Positions 26,641 to 36,592 of a DNA stretch of 39,511 bases are shown piece after piece (the stretch's first letter is position 1; the number at the start of each line of letters is the position of its first letter). Origin of the DNA: an uncultured Saccharofermentans sp. (GTDB lineage: Bacteria; Bacillota; Clostridia; Saccharofermentanales; Saccharofermentanaceae); assembly GCA_905234715.1 (NCBI GenBank), contig CAJOJI010000033.1:1-39511 (forward strand). The letters run 5' to 3'. Below the pieces are notes generated by a model. It saw nothing but the letters and a program-made list of their open reading frames with translations. It did not search any database and was not told the DNA's origin. The position numbers and the translations under genes are program-made.

Positions 26641-28151
26641 ATATTTCCTTCTCGCTCTATTACAGCATTTCTTGCCTGCTCGCAGTCATCGAAATGGATG
26701 GTCTTATCTGCAAAGATCTGATAGTCTTCGTGGCCCTTGCCTGCGATAAGAACCGTATCACCTGCTCCGGCCAAGTTGACCGCGAGCCTGATGGCTTTGG
26801 TCCTGTCAGACTCTATCTCATATTTTCCTTCTGTTTTTGAAATTCCTGTAACGATATCCTGAATGATCGCATCAGGTTCTTCGTTTCTGGGATTATCTGA
26901 TGTGATGACCGTGTAATCAGACAGATTGCCTGATACTTCGCCCATCTCAAAACGTCTTGTTTTCGCGCGGTTTCCGCCACATCCGAAAACAGTGATTATC
27001 CTGCCTTCGGTATATTCCTTAAGCGTTTCAAGAACGCTCTCAAGAGCAGCCGCATTGTGAGCATAATCGACCAGGATGTTTACTCCGAAATTATTCTCTA
27101 CAGGCTGCATTCTTCCTGGTACGCTGATGTTTTCCAAAGCGTCCTTAACGGCATCAATGCCGATGCCTTCGATGTATGCCGAACATATTGCGCAGAGCGC
27201 ATTATAAACATTGAACTTGCCGGGAAGTGCGACGAAGATGTCGCCCTTATAATATTCGGAATCGAGTTCGAAAACCGTTCCCGTTACATGACCTCTTCTT
27301 TCAGGCCTTAAATTCCTTGCAGTAAAATCAGCTTTGCCTTCGACTGAATATGTAAGAAGACTTACTTTGCCCTTGCAGTATTCCGCAACTCTTTCTGCAG
27401 CATCGCAGTCGGCATTGAGGATACCGTTATCGCAGCTGTCAAAGATCTTAAGCTTGCAGGAAATATAATCTTCCATGTCGGGATGCTCATTGGGAGCAAT
27501 GTGATCTTCGTAAAGGTTCGTAAATGCAGCAGTACGGTATCTGATGCCTCTTACTCTATCGAGTTTGAGAGCCTGTGAAGATACTTCCATAACGAGGTCA
27601 TTTGAACCGTTTTTAACGAGCTTATCCATCATCTCATAGAGTTCTCTTGATTCAGGTGTGGTGTGTGATGAATGAGTCTTCTCACCTGCGATGATGTTGC
27701 ATACGGTTCCGATGAGGCCGGTATTCTTTCCGCTTCTTTCGAGTATCTCTCTTAACATGAAAGCCGTGGTGGTCTTTCCCTTTGTTCCGGTGATACCGAA
27801 TACGGCCAATTCCTTTTCGGGATGGCCGTAGAAATTCGCACTGAGATCGGCAAGATTCTTATGCGTATCTTCGATCTCAACAATGCTTACCTTGTTTGTA
27901 TCTGATAAAGCCTTTAATTCGTCTTCAGAAAAGCCTTCTCTTCTGCTGTCCACAACAATTGCAGAAGCGCCCTGTTCAGCTGCCTTAGCTGCAAACGTAT
28001 GACCGTCTACGGTAAAGCCCTTTACACAGACAAAAAGAGAACCTGAGATAACTTTGCGGGAGTCAAATTCAACAGAAGTGATCTCTTTATCAAGATCACC
28101 GGAAATAAGATTATATTCGATTCCGCTCAGAACGTTCCGGAGCTGCATCAC
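26637..28151 (-). CDS. murE: UDP-MurNAc-tripeptide synthetase MurE
   Basis: VFGITGTKGKTTTAFML, VDYAHNAAALESVL, TSDNPRNEEP. Confidence 0.94.
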   Translation of the reverse strand: MMQLRNVLSGIEYNLISGDLDKEITSVEFDSRKVISGSLFVCVKGFTVDGHTFAAKAAEQGASAIVVDSRREGFSEDELKALSDTNKVSIVEIEDTHKNLADLSANFYGHPEKELAVFGITGTKGKTTTAFMLREILERSGKNTGLIGTVCNIIAGEKTHSSHTTPESRELYEMMDKLVKNGSNDLVMEVSSQALKLDRVRGIRYRTAAFTNLYEDHIAPNEHPDMEDYISCKLKIFDSCDNGILNADCDAAERVAEYCKGKVSLLTYSVEGKADFTARNLRPERRGHVTGTVFELDSEYYKGDIFVALPGKFNVYNALCAICSAYIEGIGIDAVKDALENISVPGRMQPVENNFGVNILVDYAHNAAALESVLETLKEYTEGRIITVFGCGGNRAKTRRFEMGEVSGNLSDYTVITSDNPRNEEPDAIIQDIVTGISKTEGKYEIESDRTKAIRLAVNLAGAGDTVLIAGKGHEDYQIFADKTIHFDDCEQARNAVIEREGNI

Positions 28152-28253
28152 TTAAGTCCTTTTCTGTTTACTAACGCTTATGTTTTTCGCGTTTATGCCG
28201 ACAACTATATTAAATCAAAAAGTTCAAACTCTTATGTGGCAAAAAGAATGAAA

Positions 28254-28296
28254 TTAACGGAAGTGGCGCACCTATGTTTGTGCGTCACTCCATTAA
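28254..28296. repeat. Imperfect 17-18 bp hairpin between the PBP gene and murE
   Basis: TTAACGGAAGTGGCGCAC-CTATGTTT-GTGCGTCACTCCATTAA. Confidence 0.6.
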
Positions 28297-30788
28297 GTAT
28301 CATCGTCATCATGGTTTTCGGGAGGAAGTGCGTCAGGCGGTGTGGGAGTCGGCTGGCTGTTTGATCCCGTGCTGGTCAAAGTTACGTAGATAATATCTCC
28401 GGCATAAACCGTGGAGCCTGATGTTACGCTCTGCGCTGTGCAGATGCCTTCGATATCGCTGTCCTTGTCGATCTTACAGTTGAGGTTCATCTTAAGACAC
28501 GCTTCAATACACTCGATGGCGGACATACCTATCATGTTCGGAACTCTCGTCGTGAGCATCTGCTCATCTGAGATTCCTTCAGGATAGAGCACGACTACGC
28601 CCGTCTTATAAAGCGTGTGATAGTAGTCAGGATATGTTCTTGCAACGATCGTTTCGGGCGTCATGTCCATGGTTCCGTAAAGAGTTGAAAGACCGTTAAC
28701 GGAAATCCTTGATGCAGCCTGTGAAGCGGGCATGCCGTCAACCTTCTGGACATACCATTCCTTCATGAGTTCGGTGTATTCCTCTTCGGTAAATCTTCTC
28801 TCAACGCCCATGTAAGCAAGCGTTCCTTCAACGATCTTTGCAGCTGTTGAAGCGGCAGAGGATGAACCGACCGTATGGTCTCTCGGCTTGTTGATGACTA
28901 CGAGAACAGCGATCTTAGGATCGTATGAAGGTGCATAGCATGAGAATGAAAGAACGTGAGCGCCCTTCAATTCACCGACGTCGATTGTGGATGTTGAGGT
29001 CTTACCTGCAACGGAATAACCTGCAACCTTACCTGCAGAACCGGTACCGTCGGAGACAACGCCTTCCATCAGGACTCTTACTCGCTTGCATGTGTCTTCA
29101 GAGAACACCGTACGGACTACCTCAGGCTCGATCTCGTCTATGATGTTGCCTTCAGGGTCAGTGATGTATTTAACGATATGCGGAACGAGAAGGTCGCCGC
29201 CGTTGATGATTGCGCAGTATGAAGTGATCAGCTGGATAGGCGTAACCGTCGAAGACTCGCCGTATGCGAGAACGGCCATATCGACCGTGGTCGGATCCTT
29301 ATGGAAGATTCCCTTACCTTCAGCAGGAAGATCGATTCCCGTGTGATCGTAGAAACCGAGCATTCTAACATATGAATAATACTTGGTGATTCCGATTCTG
29401 TATGCAAGCTGCGTGAAGACAGGGTTGCATGAGTTGTGGAATGCATCTTCGAGCGTCTCCATGCCGTGGTTGTAACCGCCTGACTTCTGGAGCCAGCAGG
29501 AGATCGTGTGCGTTGAGGAGATCGCGATAGGAGCATCGTTGAAAACCTCGCTCTCAGTCGAGAGGTTCTCCTCAAATGCCATACATGTCGTAAGCGACTT
29601 AAATGTTGAACCGGGCTCGTAAGTATCGGATACGCATCTGTTACGCCATGCGTTTGCCATTACATACTGAACGCGGTCGTCGTCGCTCATGACATTCCAT
29701 GTGCCGAGATCCATTCCGTAAGGCATCGCATAAGGATCGTTACAGTCGTAGTTAGGAATAGATACCATTGCATAAACTGCGCCGGTATAAGGGTTCATTA
29801 CGATTGCGCAGACACCGTCGATAGGATCATATTTGTCATATGCTTCCTTCGCAGCTTCTTCTGCGATTCTCTGGATACTTATGTCGATGTTGGTTACGAT
29901 GTTGTTGCCGTCTGAAACAGCTATCGTCGTAGCATCAGAATAAGGCAAAACACCGCCCGTGATTTCATCTGTTTCTGAATATCTGTATCCGTCTTCACCT
30001 GACAAAGTATCGTTGTAATAAGCCTCAAGTCCGTAAAGACCGTTAAGGCTGACACCGTCGTTTCTCGCATAGCCGATTACCTGCGAAGCAAGTGAACCGT
30101 AGTTATAGTATCTCTGCGGAACGGCAACGAATCCGAATCCCTTGACCTTATTCTCTTTCAGGAATTCATCGAACTGATCCTTTTTCTCCTGGGGAACGTT
30201 CTTAATGATGTCGCATCCTGCAACGTCATTTCTCGGATCGTTCTTGTCTGTGGGATCAACAGGAATTATCGAATCGAGCTTCTCATAAGATACGCCGAGC
30301 ATCGCAACGGTGTTCTCAATGATCTGTTCTCTCGTAAGGATGGTCGAAGTAACCATCTTAGGTGAGCAGATAACCGTGTAGTCGTATGTGTTGGATGCGA
30401 GAGGAACGAGATTTGCATCGTAGATCATTCCTCTGCTCGCACTGTATGTCATGAGCGTCCACTGTTCATCAGCGGCAGCTCTTGCGTACTTGTCGTAATC
30501 AGTTACGGTAGTGCGGTATAAAACATAGATCAGATATGCCGAAAAGAGGAATACGACTCCTGTTACAGCAACGATCCAGCCCTTTGCCCAGGCTGTTGAT
30601 TTTCTGGGCTTTACAGGCTTTTGCTGTACTTCCTTCTGGGGTTCGGGTTTGACCTCTGCACGTGCCCTTACCTCTGCTTCGGTAGGAATTATGGACTTAC
30701 CCTTTACGGGCTTTTTGTCATTACTTCTCGGGGTGCGCTGCATAGTAATCAGCCAATGCATCCTTGGAATCATTGACTTCATCATCAT
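28293..30788 (-). CDS. Class B PBP (FtsI/SpoVD-like transpeptidase) with C-terminal PASTA-like domain
   Basis: SRGMIYDANLVPLA, active site EPGSTFKS, HNSCNP (SxN), AGKTSTS; PASTA-like RVPNMIGMSAIECIEAC. Confidence 0.93.
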   Translation of the reverse strand: MMMKSMIPRMHWLITMQRTPRSNDKKPVKGKSIIPTEAEVRARAEVKPEPQKEVQQKPVKPRKSTAWAKGWIVAVTGVVFLFSAYLIYVLYRTTVTDYDKYARAAADEQWTLMTYSASRGMIYDANLVPLASNTYDYTVICSPKMVTSTILTREQIIENTVAMLGVSYEKLDSIIPVDPTDKNDPRNDVAGCDIIKNVPQEKKDQFDEFLKENKVKGFGFVAVPQRYYNYGSLASQVIGYARNDGVSLNGLYGLEAYYNDTLSGEDGYRYSETDEITGGVLPYSDATTIAVSDGNNIVTNIDISIQRIAEEAAKEAYDKYDPIDGVCAIVMNPYTGAVYAMVSIPNYDCNDPYAMPYGMDLGTWNVMSDDDRVQYVMANAWRNRCVSDTYEPGSTFKSLTTCMAFEENLSTESEVFNDAPIAISSTHTISCWLQKSGGYNHGMETLEDAFHNSCNPVFTQLAYRIGITKYYSYVRMLGFYDHTGIDLPAEGKGIFHKDPTTVDMAVLAYGESSTVTPIQLITSYCAIINGGDLLVPHIVKYITDPEGNIIDEIEPEVVRTVFSEDTCKRVRVLMEGVVSDGTGSAGKVAGYSVAGKTSTSTIDVGELKGAHVLSFSCYAPSYDPKIAVLVVINKPRDHTVGSSSAASTAAKIVEGTLAYMGVERRFTEEEYTELMKEWYVQKVDGMPASQAASRISVNGLSTLYGTMDMTPETIVARTYPDYYHTLYKTGVVVLYPEGISDEQMLTTRVPNMIGMSAIECIEACLKMNLNCKIDKDSDIEGICTAQSVTSGSTVYAGDIIYVTLTSTGSNSQPTPTPPDALPPENHDDDDT

Positions 30789-31395
30789 TGATTCCGTCGG
30801 AGTTATAGTTTGCTCTTGTACGGAGCGAATCTGTATTAGGAACAGGAAGATTGATTACCTGATTCTGGTTAGGATCCTGCATTCCGAGCGCGATAGCCTG
30901 GGCACGGATAACATCCATGTCGGCGATACCGTTTGCGTTCTCTTCCGCATTAACGATTTCTCTCTTGATCGTATTGATCTGGTCCTTGAGATTTGAGTTG
31001 TCTCTTGCAAGCTCGGAAAGTTCTGTCTGAGGATAGAGAAGGAGCATTACAAAGAATCCCAAAAGGATAACGAGTCCGATCGATACGATGGTTTCGAAAA
31101 GTCTTCTTCCGGTTAATCTTCTGGACTTCTTCTTATTCTCAAGTCTCACCTTGGGATCCTCATGATCTTTTGCATACTGGACTGATCTTTCCTGAACTGC
31201 TTCATAAGAAACAACAGGATTTTCCTCAATGATCAGAGGTTCGTCTTCGATGAGTGGTGTAACGTCGGGTAATACTTCGCCGTTCTTGTAAACAAGATTG
31301 GTCTTTCCGGCAGACAGCACCTCATTAAGCGCTTCATCTTCAGCGCCCACATCGAAGCTTTTTATTTTTCTTTTCGATGTTAACTTAACTGCCAT
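30721..31395 (-). CDS. FtsL-like divisome/septum-formation protein
   Basis: Single TM (LFETIVSIGLVILLGFFVMLLLY) then coiled-coil; between rsmH and PBP. Confidence 0.7.
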   Translation of the reverse strand: MAVKLTSKRKIKSFDVGAEDEALNEVLSAGKTNLVYKNGEVLPDVTPLIEDEPLIIEENPVVSYEAVQERSVQYAKDHEDPKVRLENKKKSRRLTGRRLFETIVSIGLVILLGFFVMLLLYPQTELSELARDNSNLKDQINTIKREIVNAEENANGIADMDVIRAQAIALGMQDPNQNQVINLPVPNTDSLRTRANYNSDGINDDEVNDSKDALADYYAAHPEK

Positions 31396-31423
31396 TACCT
31401 TTATTTACCCTTGTTTATTCTTA

Positions 31424-32392
31424 TCAGTTGTACTGTTCGTTATCGTTTCTCTCGAAAACCCTGAGTTTTGAACTGCGGGATCTCGGATTGATGTCGATCT
31501 CTTCCTGCGTCGGTTCGATCGGTTTCTTTGTTATTACCGTTCCGAGTGACTTCTTGCCGCAGACACATACAGGGAAATCTCTCGGACATGTGCACGGGCT
31601 CTCTGCCGTTCTGAACGCTTCTTTTACTATTCTGTCTTCGAGCGAATGGAATGTGATTATCGACATTCTTCCGCCCGGTTTAAGTCTTCTTATTCCGTCC
31701 TGAAGAAGTGTTTCAAGGCCGTCAAGCTCGTGGTTTACTTCGATTCTTATAGCCTGGAAGCATCTCTTTGCAGGATGCTGGTCCTCGCCTCTGCCGTGAC
31801 CCGGCATATATTCCTTGATAGCTGCAGCGAGTTCTGTCGTTCTTGAGAAAGGCTTTGTTCTTCTTCTCTCAACGATGCCGTCTGCAATTCTGCCGGCGTG
31901 ATGCTCTTCTCCGTATTCTCTGAAGATCCTCTCGAGATCGTCTCTGGAATATCTGTTAACTACTTCAGCAGCAGTGAGCCATTCGTTAGGATCCATTCTC
32001 ATATCCAAAGGACCGTTCTTCATATATGAGAAACCTCTCTCAGCCGTATCGAGCTGATATGAGGAGACACCAAGATCAGCCATGATGCCGTCGACCTTGC
32101 CGATCTTAAGGCTGCGGATGATATCATCGATATCTTTGTAATCGGATTTAACAGGCATCCAGTCGATGCCGGCAAATGCTTCTCTTCTTTCCATGCAGGC
32201 TGCAAGCGCTGCGTCATCCTTATCGATGGATACAAGGATGCCCTGCCCTTTCATTCTGCGTGCGATCTCGGCACTGTGGCTTCCGCCGCCTGCCGTACAA
32301 TCGACGTAGACTCCGCCCGGTCTGACGTTCAGTGAGTCAACCGTGGGATAGAGCAATACCGGGATGTGGTCAAAATCAGAGACCTTCAACAT
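31424..32392 (-). CDS. rsmH: 16S rRNA (cytosine1402-N4)-methyltransferase RsmH (MraW)
   Basis: HIPVLLYPTVDSLNVRPGGVYVDCTAGGGSHS; GILADLGVSSYQLD; ITFHSLEDRIVK. Confidence 0.96.
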   Translation of the reverse strand: MLKVSDFDHIPVLLYPTVDSLNVRPGGVYVDCTAGGGSHSAEIARRMKGQGILVSIDKDDAALAACMERREAFAGIDWMPVKSDYKDIDDIIRSLKIGKVDGIMADLGVSSYQLDTAERGFSYMKNGPLDMRMDPNEWLTAAEVVNRYSRDDLERIFREYGEEHHAGRIADGIVERRRTKPFSRTTELAAAIKEYMPGHGRGEDQHPAKRCFQAIRIEVNHELDGLETLLQDGIRRLKPGGRMSIITFHSLEDRIVKEAFRTAESPCTCPRDFPVCVCGKKSLGTVITKKPIEPTQEEIDINPRSRSSKLRVFERNDNEQYN

Positions 32393-32807
32393 AATACTTC
32401 GTCTCCAATCCTTCTATGCCGCTTAAGTCGTGATCTTCGTTGTCATAGAAATTCTTTGTACAAATATCTAATTTACCGTCGTCGTTAAATACGCAGATCT
32501 CGTCGCCGGGCTTAGCGCCGATCCTGTCCCAAAGCTCGCTGTTAACGGAAATACGGCCCTGCGAATCAACGCTGACTTCACAAGCCTCACCAACGATCGC
32601 TCTCTTGATCTTACGCGCATTGGCATCCATCGAATTGAGCTTTGCGAGTTGTGTCTTTACCACATTCTCAAAATGATCCTTTGAGTAAACGCACAAATAG
32701 CCGACATCAAGGCTGTTTGTTACCACAACCTCTGCGCCGAGCAATTCTTTCTGCTTTGCAGGGATGAAAAATCTTCCCTTAGCGTCTACTTTCTTAATGT
32801 CTCTCAT
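32376..32807 (-). CDS. mraZ: Transcriptional regulator MraZ (start likely MRDIKKVDAKGRFFIP)
   Basis: Two SpoVT/AbrB-like halves, DAKGRFFIP and DSQGRISV. Confidence 0.93.
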   Translation of the reverse strand: MRDIKKVDAKGRFFIPAKQKELLGAEVVVTNSLDVGYLCVYSKDHFENVVKTQLAKLNSMDANARKIKRAIVGEACEVSVDSQGRISVNSELWDRIGAKPGDEICVFNDDGKLDICTKNFYDNEDHDLSGIEGLETKYYVEGL

Positions 32808-32869
32808 TCTGAGTCTCTTACAAGCTTGATTTATGCGATGTCGGAGGGTATCATTGCTGAAATCAGCCA

Positions 32870-32918
32870 CTTTCCTCCACCAGAGTGGGAAATATCTCCC
32901 CAAATCACCACACAGTTG
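32870..32918 (-). promoter_or_regulatory. Candidate MraZ-box operator region
   Basis: Minus strand GTGTGGTGATTTGGGGAGATATTTCCCACTCTGGTGGAGGAAAGTGG: clustered TGG(G) elements upstream of mraZ. Confidence 0.4.
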
Positions 32919-33017
32919 TATTTTATTCGTAACATTCTTTTAATGCAAGTGGATTTTTGTAATTTTTTGGAAATTTGTTAAATATTTTTTCCAGGTCGGT
33001 ACAGGCGCGAAAATACG

Positions 33018-33046
33018 GCGGATCTCCTACAAGGAAATCCGCTTTT
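33018..33046 (+). terminator. Orphan terminator-like hairpin
   Basis: GCGGAT-N13-ATCCGC-TTTT in the mraZ/DUF1508 intergenic region. Confidence 0.35.
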
Positions 33047-33271
33047 ACAGGTGCTTTTGATTGGGTATCAGATGGGTTAATACAGGAAACATACGACTAC
33101 TCAATTGTTCTAACAGATATACCAAAAAGTTAAAATTTTAACGCTTTTGACTACTTTTTCTCTTTTCTATAGTCCATTTTCTTTATTTTCAAGAAATTTG
33201 GCATACTCTTGCTGAGTTGTGCTATTATCGAAGCACTTTAAAACTCAATTTTCTTTTATAAGGAGGCTATT

Positions 33272-33637
33272 ATGGCTAAGTTTGTTTTATCAGAAGCAAA
33301 GAGTGGGTTCAAATTCAATCTTGTTGCAAGCAACGGTGAGGTTATCGCTTCCAGCCAGGTTTACAAGTCTGCAGCAACAGCTAAGAAGGGTATCGCATCC
33401 GTCGCAGCTAACGCAGCAGTCGCAAACATCGAAAATCAGACCGAAAAAGACTTTAAGCCCGTAGCAAATCCGAAGTTCGAAGTTTACAAGGACAAGAAGG
33501 GCGAGTTCCGTTTCCGCTTAAAGGCTAAGAACGGCCAGATCATTGCAACCGGTGAAGGTTATTCCAAGGTTGACAGCTGCCTTAAGGGTGTCGCATCCGT
33601 TAAGAAGAATGCAGTTGGAGCAAAGTTCGAAGGATAA
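33272..33637 (+). CDS. DUF1508 (YegP-like) protein, two tandem repeats
   Basis: Internal duplication: KFVLSEAKSGFKFNLVASNGEVIASSQVYKS / KFEVYKDKKGEFRFRLKAKNGQIIATGEGYSK; RBS AGGAGG. Confidence 0.88.
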   Translation: MAKFVLSEAKSGFKFNLVASNGEVIASSQVYKSAATAKKGIASVAANAAVANIENQTEKDFKPVANPKFEVYKDKKGEFRFRLKAKNGQIIATGEGYSKVDSCLKGVASVKKNAVGAKFEG

Positions 33638-33660
33638 TTGAACTACTATTATCAAATGCA

Positions 33661-33697
33661 ACGGGGTGTCTCAGGTCAATGAGACACCCCGTATTTT
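33661..33697 (+). terminator. Intrinsic terminator
   Basis: ACGGGGTGTCTCA-GGTCAA-TGAGACACCCCGT-ATTTTT, perfect 13-bp stem. Confidence 0.9.
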
Positions 33698-33723
33698 TGT
33701 TGCTGTATCAAATGCGACTCCCG

Positions 33724-34278
33724 TTACCCTTCAGACCAGCAGGAAATGAATTCTCTCTCGGCTTCTCCCCATTTCCCGGTTGAAGCATCAAACCGCTGCG
33801 TTATCCTTTCAAAACCGTCGGTAACATATTCATAAGTATCATAAGTCAAAAAGAAATCACCGTTATTTACATCAACCACTTTTGCAAACAGAGTCATTCC
33901 GTTGATTTCAACCCGCGAAGTATCTTCATCGTAATAGAATGCGCCGGCGATATACTTGCCGTTCTTTTCAATGAAGCTGCTTCTCACATGAGGTTTCTTA
34001 TGTCTTGTATCATGCATCTCAACAGGGATGCCATATAAGTCGTCATCCTTTTTCATTTCATCAAATTTTTCGTGTTCTGAATTGTCGCTTGCTTTCTTAT
34101 CGAAAACAAGTACGATTCCGTCATCAAAAACTACGGCTTTTTCAAGACCGTACTTATTGTCCGAAGGGCATGTATAAACATATTTTGCTCTGCTTTCATT
34201 CTTTACCCTGTAACTGCAGGAAGCAAATGAGAACAGTGAAACAAGTATCATTACCGATACAACGGTCTTCTCATACAA
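33724..34278 (-). CDS. Small lipoprotein of unknown function
   Basis: MYEKTVVSVMILVSLFSFASC signal peptide/lipobox. Confidence 0.6.
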   Translation of the reverse strand: MYEKTVVSVMILVSLFSFASCSYRVKNESRAKYVYTCPSDNKYGLEKAVVFDDGIVLVFDKKASDNSEHEKFDEMKKDDDLYGIPVEMHDTRHKKPHVRSSFIEKNGKYIAGAFYYDEDTSRVEINGMTLFAKVVDVNNGDFFLTYDTYEYVTDGFERITQRFDASTGKWGEAEREFISCWSEG

Positions 34279-34312
34279 TTCCCGCCTTACGAAACAGTTT
34301 CAGAATATATGC

Positions 34313-36580
34313 TTATCTTACCTCATTAAATTCAGGATAAGATGGAATGGCGCCCGGTCTTTGGACGCTGATAGAGCAATAGCGGTTTGCAAAATCAAGG
34401 CACTCCGAAATGACATCAGGCGGACAGGAAGCAAGGTCTTCCCTGCTGATGCCGAGCGTCTTAAGCTTCCAAAGGAACGATCCTATAAATGCATCGCCCG
34501 CGCCGGTCGTGTCAGTGGCTTTTACCACTGGTCCAACGGAATCGACACATCCGCATGAATTAACTGCACACGCACCGTCCTTGCCTTTGGTAAGTATCAC
34601 GAGCTTTACGTTGCCATTAAATAGCAGCGGAAGCGCTTCATCGAAATCAGCCGTGCCTGTAATATATTCAAGTTCCTCATCTGAGATCTTGAGGATGTCG
34701 CAGTCAGGAAGGAATTCCCAAATGACTCGTTTAAGTTCATCCCTGTCATCCCAGAGCATAAATCTGAGATTAGGGTCGAAGCTTATTATCGCGCCCTGTC
34801 TTCTCGCAATCGCTATGGCAGTACGGTGCGCATCTCTCATGGGGAAATCGCCGAGAGACACGCTGCAGAAATGAAGCGCATAGCAGTTATCGAGCATATC
34901 TCCCGTAACTTCTTCGGGAGCGAAAAGCATATCGGCAGAAGGATTCCTGTAGAACGAGAATACCCTGTTGCCGTCTTTGGCAAGGCTAACGAACGCGAGA
35001 GCCGTATTAGCTTCGGAAGTATAACTTATATAAGAAGTATCAACACCTGCATCGTTTAAAGTCCTAGTGATGACATCACCAAAAGGATCTTTTCCGAGTT
35101 TGGTGATCATGCGTGATTTGCCGCCGAGCTTTGAATAAGCGGCAGTAACATTGGCAGGCGCACCTCCAGTCGCAGGAGAGAATGCACCGACCTCATAGAA
35201 TTCGCAGCCCGTCTTATCCGGAATAAAATCAATGAGCGCTTCGCCGATCGCAACAAGAGTATCCTTAAGTCTTAGTGCCGAAACTTCAGCAGAAGCACCA
35301 CTTACGGCAACACGCACCTGCTTATACTCAGGATAGAATCTGGTGCTCATGACATACATGCCGTCGTTGATATAAATTTCCAATGAAGAAATATCCGCAA
35401 TGACTTTAATGTCAGTAAGGTTATCAATTTTAATCTTTCTAATACTTCTTCCGAAGCCTTCATCGTTAGTAAACTGAAGACTGAAAACGCCGCAAGATTT
35501 ATCCCACCTGATCTCAGCACCTGAAACAGATACGCACACATCAGCAGAACAGGATGAAACATTGAGTTCAAAAGGAAGGCCTTCCCATGCTTCACCTTCA
35601 ACACTCTTAACAGAAGTCTTAAGTTTATCGAGTTCTCTTAACGGCTTTTGAATAAGTTTGCCGTCATCTGATACTGAAAGTTCACGCGGCAATGTAAGGC
35701 AGTGCTGCCATCCGAGATCAACTGTGGGATTGGAATAAGAATCGTCGCCGATGCCCATCCAGCCGATAAGAAGTCTTCTTCCGTCAGGCACAGTGAATGT
35801 CTGCGGAGCATAGAAATCAAAACCGTAATCGAACTCTTCGAAACACCCAAGAGCATCACCGTCAAATGTATAGTATCCGCTCTGGAACAGATTCTGGAAT
35901 CTGAATTCACCCTGAGGGATTCCCTGCGGACACATTGCAAGAAACTTTCTTCCATCAAGTTCAAACAGCTCGGGACACTCCCACATGTAGCCCATATTAG
36001 GAGCGGAAAGACAGCCTTTGTATTCAAGCGAATCAACAGCAGTTCCTTCGTATAACAGAACGCATCCTTTATCGTCTTTGGTCCTTGCACCGAGAACCAT
36101 CTTATAGATGCCGTTTTCGAAACTTACTTTGGGATCTCTTACGTGGCATGAGCAAAACGAAGGATAGTCACTGTTTCTGAGGAGAACCTTTTTCGCAGAC
36201 ATTTTCGAGCCGTCAGAAGAAGAGACATGGATAACATTTGCGCCGCGGCCGGTAAGCACATAATCGTGATCGCCTTCTTCCATAACATTGCCCGTATAGA
36301 AGAATTCGACATGGTCGTCAAACGTGACTGCAGAACCGGAGAATACTCCGTCTTTATCTTCGGGAATGTCGGCATCAAGAACAACGCCTTTGTATTTCCA
36401 TGAAAGAAGGTCTGAACTTACATAGTGGCCCCAGCGCCTTGTACTCTCACCTTTGGGAGTGCCGGGTGAATACTGGAAATAGACATGGTAAAAGCCGTCA
36501 AAAAAGCACAGTCCGTTAGGGTCGTTCATCCATCCTTCCGGAGGTTCGATATGAAGATGCTGTCTCCATTTGCCTTTCAT
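34313..36580 (-). CDS. Fusion protein: N-terminal GH32 sucrose-6-phosphate hydrolase plus C-terminal PfkB fructokinase
   Basis: GH32 triad motifs WMNDPNG, RDPKV, ECPELF; then LVAIGEALIDFIP...GGAPANVTAAYSKLGG...ATDTTGAGDAFIGSF in one uninterrupted 755-aa frame. Confidence 0.93.
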   Translation of the reverse strand: MKGKWRQHLHIEPPEGWMNDPNGLCFFDGFYHVYFQYSPGTPKGESTRRWGHYVSSDLLSWKYKGVVLDADIPEDKDGVFSGSAVTFDDHVEFFYTGNVMEEGDHDYVLTGRGANVIHVSSSDGSKMSAKKVLLRNSDYPSFCSCHVRDPKVSFENGIYKMVLGARTKDDKGCVLLYEGTAVDSLEYKGCLSAPNMGYMWECPELFELDGRKFLAMCPQGIPQGEFRFQNLFQSGYYTFDGDALGCFEEFDYGFDFYAPQTFTVPDGRRLLIGWMGIGDDSYSNPTVDLGWQHCLTLPRELSVSDDGKLIQKPLRELDKLKTSVKSVEGEAWEGLPFELNVSSCSADVCVSVSGAEIRWDKSCGVFSLQFTNDEGFGRSIRKIKIDNLTDIKVIADISSLEIYINDGMYVMSTRFYPEYKQVRVAVSGASAEVSALRLKDTLVAIGEALIDFIPDKTGCEFYEVGAFSPATGGAPANVTAAYSKLGGKSRMITKLGKDPFGDVITRTLNDAGVDTSYISYTSEANTALAFVSLAKDGNRVFSFYRNPSADMLFAPEEVTGDMLDNCYALHFCSVSLGDFPMRDAHRTAIAIARRQGAIISFDPNLRFMLWDDRDELKRVIWEFLPDCDILKISDEELEYITGTADFDEALPLLFNGNVKLVILTKGKDGACAVNSCGCVDSVGPVVKATDTTGAGDAFIGSFLWKLKTLGISREDLASCPPDVISECLDFANRYCSISVQRPGAIPSYPEFNEVR

Positions 36581-36592
36581 GACAAGACCCCG

